Positions 15,825 to 19,978 of a DNA stretch of 19,978 nt are shown piece after piece (the first letter of the stretch is position 1; each line of letters begins with the position of its first letter). This DNA is from Ktedonobacteraceae bacterium (GTDB lineage: Bacteria > Chloroflexota > Ktedonobacteria > Ktedonobacterales > Ktedonobacteraceae). The stretch spans positions 1 to 19,978 of the forward strand of contig JAFMRP010000007.1 in NCBI GenBank assembly GCA_017354095.1, written 5' to 3'. Under the pieces are notes generated by a model. The model had not been told where the DNA came from. It was given only the letters and a program-made list of their open reading frames with translations, and did not search any database. The translations under genes and the position numbers were made by a program.

Positions 15825-16814
15825 ATGAAAGCCATCATCTGTACCAAATACGGACCACCCGAGGTTCTTCAACTCAAAGAGGTTGCCAAACCTGTCCCCA
15901 GGGACCATGAAATCTTAGTGAAAGTCTCTGCGACCACCGTCACGGCAGGGGACATCAGACTGCGAAGCGCCACCGTTCCTCTCTCTTTCTGGCTCCCTGC
16001 TCATCTCATTTTTGGCCTGAGCAAACCCAGAAAAGCGATCCTGGGGATGGTCGCAGCCGGAGAAGTGGAAGCGGTAGGCAAAGAGGTCACACGCTTTCAA
16101 CGTGGGGATCAGGTCTTTGCCTATGATATTGTCAAATTCAGGACGTATGCCGAGTACACCTGTTTGCCAGAAAACAGCGCGATCGCACTCAAACCATCAA
16201 CCATCACCTATGAGGAGGCCGCCGCCATTCCGTTTGGGGGCATCACCGCCTTGCATTTCCTCAAACAAGGCAAGATCGAAGCCGGACAACACGTGCTGAT
16301 CTATGGCGCTTCTGGCAGCGTCGGGACGTGGGCTGTCCAGCTTGCCAGGCACTTTGGGGCTCGCGTGACCGGAGTGTGCAGTACGAGCAATGTCGCGTTG
16401 GTGAAAGCTTTGGGAGCCGATCAGGTCATCGATTACACCAGAGAGGATTGGACCCGCAGCGGTGAGACCTATGATCTGCTTTTTGACGCGGTCGGCAAGA
16501 CGTCCTTTCCAGACTGTCTGAAAGTGCTCAAGCAAGAAGGAGTCTATCTGCAATCGGTCGCTGCGCCGGCACTGAGTCTGCGCATGCTCTGGGCGGGGAT
16601 GACCAGCAGCAAGACTCTCATCGGAGGGGAAGCAACCCCAACGACGGAGAATCTCATCCTTCTGAAAGAACTCGTGGAAGCGGGCAAGATCAAACCAGTC
16701 ATTGATCGACGCTATCCCTTGGAGCAGATCGTCGAGGCTCACCGGTATGTGGACCAGGGGCACAAAAAGGGAGATGTCGTCATTATGGTGCAACAGCATG
16801 ATCAAACCAAGTGA
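15825..16814 (+). CDS. NAD(P)-dependent alcohol dehydrogenase / quinone reductase-like protein
   Basis: A 329-residue zinc-free MDR protein. AAGGAGA (15811-15817) is 7 bases before ATG 15825. The GroES-like domain (about 1-125) has ILVKVSATTVTAGDIRLRSA and the ILGMVAAGEVEAVGKEV segment. The Rossmann domain carries GASGSVG (161-167) followed by AVQLARHFGARVTGVCST, and ALGADQVIDYTREDW, all typical for NADPH-dependent quinone oxidoreductases. There is no zinc-binding cysteine cluster. It ends VDQGHKKGDVVIMVQQ, as is usual. It is the last protein gene of the cargo before the resolvase end. A detoxifying role alongside the efflux pump is inference. It is only distantly similar to the dehydrogenase at 774 outside the transposon. 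Confidence 0.9.
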   Translation: MKAIICTKYGPPEVLQLKEVAKPVPRDHEILVKVSATTVTAGDIRLRSATVPLSFWLPAHLIFGLSKPRKAILGMVAAGEVEAVGKEVTRFQRGDQVFAYDIVKFRTYAEYTCLPENSAIALKPSTITYEEAAAIPFGGITALHFLKQGKIEAGQHVLIYGASGSVGTWAVQLARHFGARVTGVCSTSNVALVKALGADQVIDYTREDWTRSGETYDLLFDAVGKTSFPDCLKVLKQEGVYLQSVAAPALSLRMLWAGMTSSKTLIGGEATPTTENLILLKELVEAGKIKPVIDRRYPLEQIVEAHRYVDQGHKKGDVVIMVQQHDQTK

Positions 16815-16904
16815 CACGTGCGCCAGTGAAATGGCCAGACTCACATGGAATTGGTAGCACTAGCTCCTTTCTCCAGAGAAAAAGCGAAAAAAGAGGTGTC
16901 AATT

Positions 16905-16949
16905 TTCACCTGTTCAAAAACAGAGCTGTGGCTCTTTTGAACAGGTGAA
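16905..16949. repeat. Long perfect hairpin behind the dehydrogenase gene
   Basis: TTCACCTGTTCAAAA (16905-16919) is exactly complementary to TTTTGAACAGGTGAA (16935-16949). An inner AGAGC-TGTG-GCTCT stem extends it to the loop. It begins 90 bases after the dehydrogenase stop. No T-run follows on either strand, so it is not a standard intrinsic terminator. It could be a transcription barrier, an mRNA stabiliser or a protein-binding dyad. Confidence 0.7.
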
Positions 16950-17198
16950 GCCATCTGGAAATGGTATTGCTCTGGCAGCGCGCCTGTTTCTCCTCCTCTT
17001 CTTCTCCTTTGGTTTCTCTGGCTTCTTCATATGAGACGAAAAGATACTTGTCTTTTAAATGACCGTTTGTTGAACTCTACAAGAGTCGGTCCGGCGGTGT
17101 CCGTTTTCGTGCTCAACTGTTCTTCCAATTAAACTGAGCAGGAAGTTCATTTCGCCATCTGCAAATCAACATTCATTTTCTTGCCTTTCACGATGAGT

Positions 17199-17222
17199 TA
17201 TTGTACGATAAGATCAACAATA
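17199..17222. promoter_or_regulatory. Candidate resolvase-binding dyad (res subsite/operator)
   Basis: TATTGTACGAT and ATCAACAATA form an imperfect dyad ending 6 bases before the tnpR ribosome binding site (AAGGAGAT, 17229-17236). Serine resolvases bind AT-rich dyads of about 28 bp and repress their own gene. The size and position fit, but I could not define three subsites. Confidence 0.3.
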
Positions 17223-17245
17223 TAAGGCAAGGAGATGACGATCAC

Positions 17246-17821
17246 ATGAAACTGGGCTATATTCGCGTGAGCCGAGATAAACAAACCACTGCGCTCCAGG
17301 AAGATGCGATGCGACAAGAGCAGTGCGCACGGACCTTTACCGACAAAATGAGCGGCAAGCGCTTTGACCGCCCTGAATTCTTGCGCATGCTCGATGTGGC
17401 ACGAGCTGGGGATGTGGTTGTCGTGTGGCGGCTCGACCGGCTCGGACGCTCGCTCAAAGATTTGATTGAGACAGTGCAAACCCTGGAACAGCGTGGCATT
17501 GAGTTGAAGAGCCTCAAGGAAAACATAGACACGTCTACTCCCACTGGGAAGTTGATGTTCCATCTGATGGCTGCCCTGGCCGAGTTCGAGAGGGACGTCA
17601 TCCGCGAGCGTACTCTGGCTGGGCTAGACGCCGCCCGCGCCCGTGGACGCACCGGAGGTCGGCGCAAAGCCACCGAGACGATGCGCCCGGAGCAGATGGA
17701 TCGCGCGAAAGAACTTTACGCTGCCCGGCAGGACAGCATCGCTGAGATTATGGCCCTCACCGGCTTCAAGAGCCGGGCTACCTTCTATAAATATGTCGTC
17801 AACCCAGAGAAGCAAAAGTAA
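17246..17821 (+). CDS. tnpR: Serine recombinase (resolvase) of the Tn3-like transposon
   Basis: 191 residues, normal for a small serine resolvase. ATG 17246 has AAGGAGAT (17229-17236) 9 bases upstream. The catalytic domain starts MKLGYIRVSRDKQ with the nucleophile Ser9. The active-site arginines lie in WRLDRLGRSL (62, 65, 68), and the long E helix follows (STPTGKLMFHLMAALAEFER onward). The C-terminal helix-turn-helix is at about 164-185 (SIAEIMALTGFKSRATFYKY). It should resolve cointegrates at a res site next to the gene. It ends 64 bases before the right terminal repeat. tnpA is about 8 kb away at the opposite end, an unusual layout, since most Tn3 relatives keep tnpR beside tnpA. Confidence 0.93.
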   Translation: MKLGYIRVSRDKQTTALQEDAMRQEQCARTFTDKMSGKRFDRPEFLRMLDVARAGDVVVVWRLDRLGRSLKDLIETVQTLEQRGIELKSLKENIDTSTPTGKLMFHLMAALAEFERDVIRERTLAGLDAARARGRTGGRRKATETMRPEQMDRAKELYAARQDSIAEIMALTGFKSRATFYKYVVNPEKQK

Positions 17822-17844
17822 AGCAAGCCGTTCCCCAGCCGAAG

Positions 17845-17855
17845 CTTAGCGGGGA
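17845..17855. repeat. Subterminal copy of the inner end of the terminal repeat
   Basis: CTTAGCGGGGA at 17845-17855 is an exact direct copy of the inner 11 bases of the right terminal repeat (17886-17896), 41 bases further inside. The left end shows no such copy. It may be an extra transposase-binding sequence or the trace of an older end. Confidence 0.5.
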
Positions 17856-17885
17856 GAAAACAAGCCAGAATCACTCCTCCAGATC

Positions 17886-17924
17886 CTTAGCGGGGATTTT
17901 GGGGGGTAAAAATGTTGGGACCCC
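17886..17924. repeat. Right terminal inverted repeat (IRR) of the Tn3-like transposon
   Basis: Starts CTTAGCGGGGATTTT and ends TGTTGGGACCCC. Its reverse complement matches 2799-2837 at 38 of 39 positions. The next five bases (ATTAT) do not repeat the five bases before the left end (TCAAT). Confidence 0.92.
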
Positions 17925-18089
17925 ATTATTCAAGCATACACGGCAGGGTTTCACTCCAGAAATGAGAAGTGCATCTAGACGTAGACTCTACAATATGTTA
18001 GATTGTGAAAGAGAAAGGCAGGAAAGCGGCAAGAAACGTTGTATTGGAAGGCAAGGGAAAATGCCTGGACCGAAAGGAGTGTGGATGGG

Positions 18090-18872
18090 ATGAGAATAAT
18101 CACCTACAACATCTTTTATGGAGGGCTGGAAAGGATTTCATTGATTGCGCAGATCTTGCGTGACCAGAATCCTGATCTGATAGCCCTTCAAGAAGCCAAT
18201 GAGCGCAGCCTGGTCGAGCAATTAGCCGCTACGCTGAATATGCAACTGATTTTTGGCGTGTCCGACAATATCTTCCGTGTGGCCTGGCTCAGTCGCTTGC
18301 CTGTCTCGGGGGTTCGCAAGTATCAGCTTCCATTCCTTTTCCAGGGCCCGCTGACGGAATTTACTATGCAGAAAACCTTGCTGAGTCTGGAAGTGGAATG
18401 GAATGGCTCACCCCTCCATCTTTACACGACGCACCTGCAAGCGCGCTATCCTGATGAATATGAAGAATGTCGTCTGCGCGAAGTCGAGGCTATTCTCTTG
18501 GAAATACAACCAATACAGGGAGAACCTCTTCTGCTGGTCGGCGATCTGAATGCCTTTGCTCCTGATGATCCGATCGGTTCCTTCCCTATCGATTCGGTAG
18601 AGTACGCTCACCGACAGTTCATAGAGCAGGGAAAGCGTCTGGCGATTGCGCGACTCCAGGAGGCCGGACTGGTGGATTGCTACCGTGTGCTGCATCCTAC
18701 GCAAGCGGGCTACACCAGCGACGCCAGGAGGGAACCCTCGATGCGGATCGATTACTGTTTCGCCTCACAGAGGCTCGCTCAATCTTTACACTCCTGCGAA
18801 GTCATTAGCAACGAACTGACGGCCTCGGCGAGCGATCATCTACCGGTACAGGTTGAGTTCGCTGATCAGTAA
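18090..18872 (+). CDS. Endonuclease/exonuclease/phosphatase (EEP) family hydrolase
   Basis: 260 residues. ATG 18090 follows AAGGAG (18074-18079) by 10 bases and starts MRIITYNIFYGG, the usual beginning of the fold. All EEP motifs are present in order: Asn7 (TYNI), Glu35 (LQEAN), His115 (YTTHLQA), Asp152 and Asn154 (GDLNA), a MRIDYCFAS segment near 218-226, and Asp249-His250 (ASDHLPV). The fold uses a divalent metal to cleave phosphodiester bonds in DNA, RNA or phospholipids, or phosphate from sugars or inositols. There is no signal peptide, so it is probably cytoplasmic. The substrate is not evident. It lies outside the transposon, 165 bases beyond its right end, in its own small context. Confidence 0.9.
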   Translation: MRIITYNIFYGGLERISLIAQILRDQNPDLIALQEANERSLVEQLAATLNMQLIFGVSDNIFRVAWLSRLPVSGVRKYQLPFLFQGPLTEFTMQKTLLSLEVEWNGSPLHLYTTHLQARYPDEYEECRLREVEAILLEIQPIQGEPLLLVGDLNAFAPDDPIGSFPIDSVEYAHRQFIEQGKRLAIARLQEAGLVDCYRVLHPTQAGYTSDARREPSMRIDYCFASQRLAQSLHSCEVISNELTASASDHLPVQVEFADQ

Positions 18873-18912
18873 ATCAGGGGGAATAGGAGAAGCAGGCAGA
18901 GGAGCTCATCAT

Positions 18913-19679
18913 ATGGAGGAGAAACGCGAATTGATGGTGCTGGAGAGAAACGAACGAAAGCCTGCCCGTGAGCAATTGATCGCCGCTATGTTAGAGGGCC
19001 GCACCTTTCGGGAAGTGAGCGCAGAAGCACCTGTGCCAGTGAAGCGGGCCATGGCGTACCGCTTACTTCGTGCAGTTCGTACTAGGGGCAACACTGCGTT
19101 ACAGGATGGACGGCATGGTCACCCCATCAAATTACGTGGAGAGGCACGCGTCTTTCTCGAAGCCTGCTGTCGAGAGGCTCCCTGCACGCCGAGTCCAACC
19201 CTTCAAGTTGCTCTGCGGGAGCGTTTTGATCTCCAGGTAAGTGTGAGCCAGATTAACCGTGTCCGGGTCACGCTTGGCGTGAGCAATCCTTCCAGGCGAT
19301 CACTACGAGAAAAAAAACGGAAGCAGGGGCTTCTTTGTCAGAGCCAGAATGGCAAGAAGGAGTAGGCTACCTGCTCTTGCTTGCTGCTGCATACGAAACG
19401 AAACTGCTTTTCTCCCTGGAGCGGGCTCTCATCCCGAACCTCTCTACGGCTTCTCCGTCGCTGCGTGCCGCCCGAACCCGACCTGCAACCTCGCGTTGCT
19501 TGTTGCTCACACTCCTGTTTCTACAAGCCGTCGGGCTCAAACGAACCTGGGATTTGCGCGGCTACACAGGCCAGGCTTTGGCACTCCTTTTATCTTTCCC
19601 TGGGCAAGAGGAACAAGAACATAGGACTGCTGCGGCTCAGAATACACGACCTTATACCCTATCAGTAGACGTTGAATGA
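18913..19679 (+). pseudogene. Truncated transposase gene with an A8 frameshift point
   Basis: ATG 18913 has GAGGAG (18899-18904) 8 bases upstream. Frame one (to 19365) is a helix-turn-helix DNA-binding region: REQLIAAMLEGRTFREVSAE, VPVKRAMAYRLLRAVRTRG, then a second one (SPTLQVALRERFDLQVSVSQ). At A8 (19310-19317) the sequence GAA AAA AAA CGG offers a -1 slip, after which the frame reads TEAGASLSEPEWQEGVGYLL, AAAYETKLLFSLE and LKRTWDLRGYTGQALALLLS. The joined product resembles transposases I recall from Ktedonobacteria (EPEWQEGAG, WDLRGYTG), but I cannot name the family. Similarity stops at about 19600, so the catalytic part is missing. The shift could be programmed or a mutation. The gene is truncated in either case. 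Confidence 0.7.
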
Positions 19680-19978
19680 GTTTTAGCATCATTTCTATAT
19701 CTCTTAAACTCCCCTGCTTCCTCGCTTGATTGCAAGCAAGTAACATATCACCCATGAACTCGAAAGTACTTTGGATCTGTAACGTAACCTCGTGCATAGA
19801 AATCTTAGATCGAATCGGAAGAGAGGGAATCGACTCTAATTCCATCTCAGGAACACTTCGTAATAAACGTATGAATTCAAGCGTTTCTTCCTGGTTAACC
19901 TCTATTTCTACTTCATAATCATCAATATGTACTATCCCTTCAGATCGAGATGCATGAAAAATTAAATTTCCTGTAATA
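19537..19978 (-). CDS. Partial unrecognised gene running off the right edge
   Basis: On the minus strand the frame is open from the window edge (first readable codons ITGNLIFHAS) to TAA at 19537. The part from 19978 to about 19625 is AT-rich, unlike everything else here, with acidic and Leu/Ile-rich residues (EVEIEVNQEETLEFIRLLRS, then FEFMGDMLLACNQARKQGSL, MMLKLIQRLLIGYKVVYS). The last 23 or so codons run antisense to the transposase fragment and are probably not native, so the true C-terminus was likely cut off when that fragment arrived. No start codon is visible in the window. I do not recognise a family. The base composition suggests separate acquisition. Confidence 0.45.
   Translation of the reverse strand, partial: ITGNLIFHASRSEGIVHIDDYEVEIEVNQEETLEFIRLLRSVPEMELESIPSLPIRSKISMHEVTLQIQSTFEFMGDMLLACNQARKQGSLRDIEMMLKLIQRLLIGYKVVYSEPQQSYVLVPLAQGKIKGVPKPGLCSRANPRFV

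Larger units (their letters stand above)
16815..17245. other. Intergenic region before tnpR (431 bp)
   Basis: This stretch holds a long hairpin (16905-16949), a pyrimidine-rich run (about 16985-17013) and a dyad next to the tnpR start (17199-17222). No convincing open frame. In Tn3-family elements the recombination (res) site and the promoters controlled by the resolvase lie next to tnpR, so it is the likely res region. Confidence 0.5.
2799..17924 (+). mobile_element. Tn3-family transposon, 15.1 kb, with regulator/efflux/dehydrogenase cargo
   Basis: The element is bounded by 39-bp inverted repeats at 2799-2837 and 17886-17924. Both start GGGGTCCCAAC and end CCCCGCTAAG inward, and they differ at one position. 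This GGGG...CGCTAAG layout is that of Tn3-family ends. tnpA lies at the left end and the tnpR resolvase at the right end, with about 8 kb of cargo between them. The flanking five bases (TCAAT left, ATTAT right) do not match, so there is no target duplication. tnpA is broken by a stop codon and by an inserted element, so movement would need a transposase supplied in trans. Confidence 0.88.

Noticed and set aside
16905..16949. Intrinsic terminator or integron attC site
   Set aside because: No T-run follows the stem on either strand, and the conserved RYYYAAC/GTTRRRY ends of attC sites are not present.
17925..18089. Continuation of the group II intron protein to the right of the transposon
   Set aside because: I read the minus strand of this segment and found no reverse transcriptase or maturase motifs. 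It also lacks the matching 5-bp duplication.

Overview
The window looks like GC-rich bacterial DNA dominated by mobile elements. The best guess is a Chloroflexota of the Ktedonobacteria type. The grounds are an 882-residue MalT-like LuxR regulator with an ATPase domain, a 90-residue companion protein and a DUF4870-like membrane protein, all of which resemble my recollection of Ktedonobacter-like genomes. This placement comes from memory of families, not from a search.

Left flank (1-2202): a broken aminoglycoside-phosphotransferase-like gene, then a two-gene operon of a medium-chain quinone oxidoreductase/alcohol dehydrogenase and a MarR regulator. A sigma70-type promoter lies in front, with a 15-bp imperfect inverted repeat covering its -10 box, which suggests MarR autoregulation.

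Nested elements (2203-17924): an IS3-family transposase gene (only its 3' end remains, 2203-2400) was invaded by a group II intron (3' part kept, 2401-2798: HNH end of the intron protein, domains V and VI). The intron was invaded by a Tn3-family transposon (2799-17924, 39-bp terminal repeats, 38/39 identical). The transposon's own tnpA was invaded by a 3.3-kb element (about 5259-8561) made only of two tyrosine recombinase genes between perfect 16-bp inverted ends. That element sits within the codons just after the DTGG motif of the transposase active site, and removing it restores the tnpA frame. tnpA also carries a nonsense codon (4742), so it is doubly inactivated.

Cargo of the Tn3-like transposon (9291-17245): a LuxR/MalT-like regulator, a small conserved protein, a 37-aa leader or remnant coupled to an MFS efflux-type transporter, a DUF4870-like membrane protein, a broken DUF2306-like membrane protein gene, and a zinc-free NADPH:quinone reductase-like dehydrogenase. 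All lie on the + strand with strong ribosome binding sites. A pair of 26-bp direct repeats ends next to a -10 box upstream of the small protein, as expected for an activator-dependent operon. A serine resolvase gene (tnpR) lies at the far right end, 8 kb from tnpA. No 5-bp target duplication flanks the transposon, and the intron does not resume on the right, so one side has been rearranged.

Right flank (17925-19978): an endonuclease/exonuclease/phosphatase-family hydrolase gene, a truncated and frameshifted transposase gene with an A8 slippery run, and the AT-rich 3' part of an unrecognised gene that runs off the window on the minus strand. I saw no tRNA, rRNA or CRISPR array.
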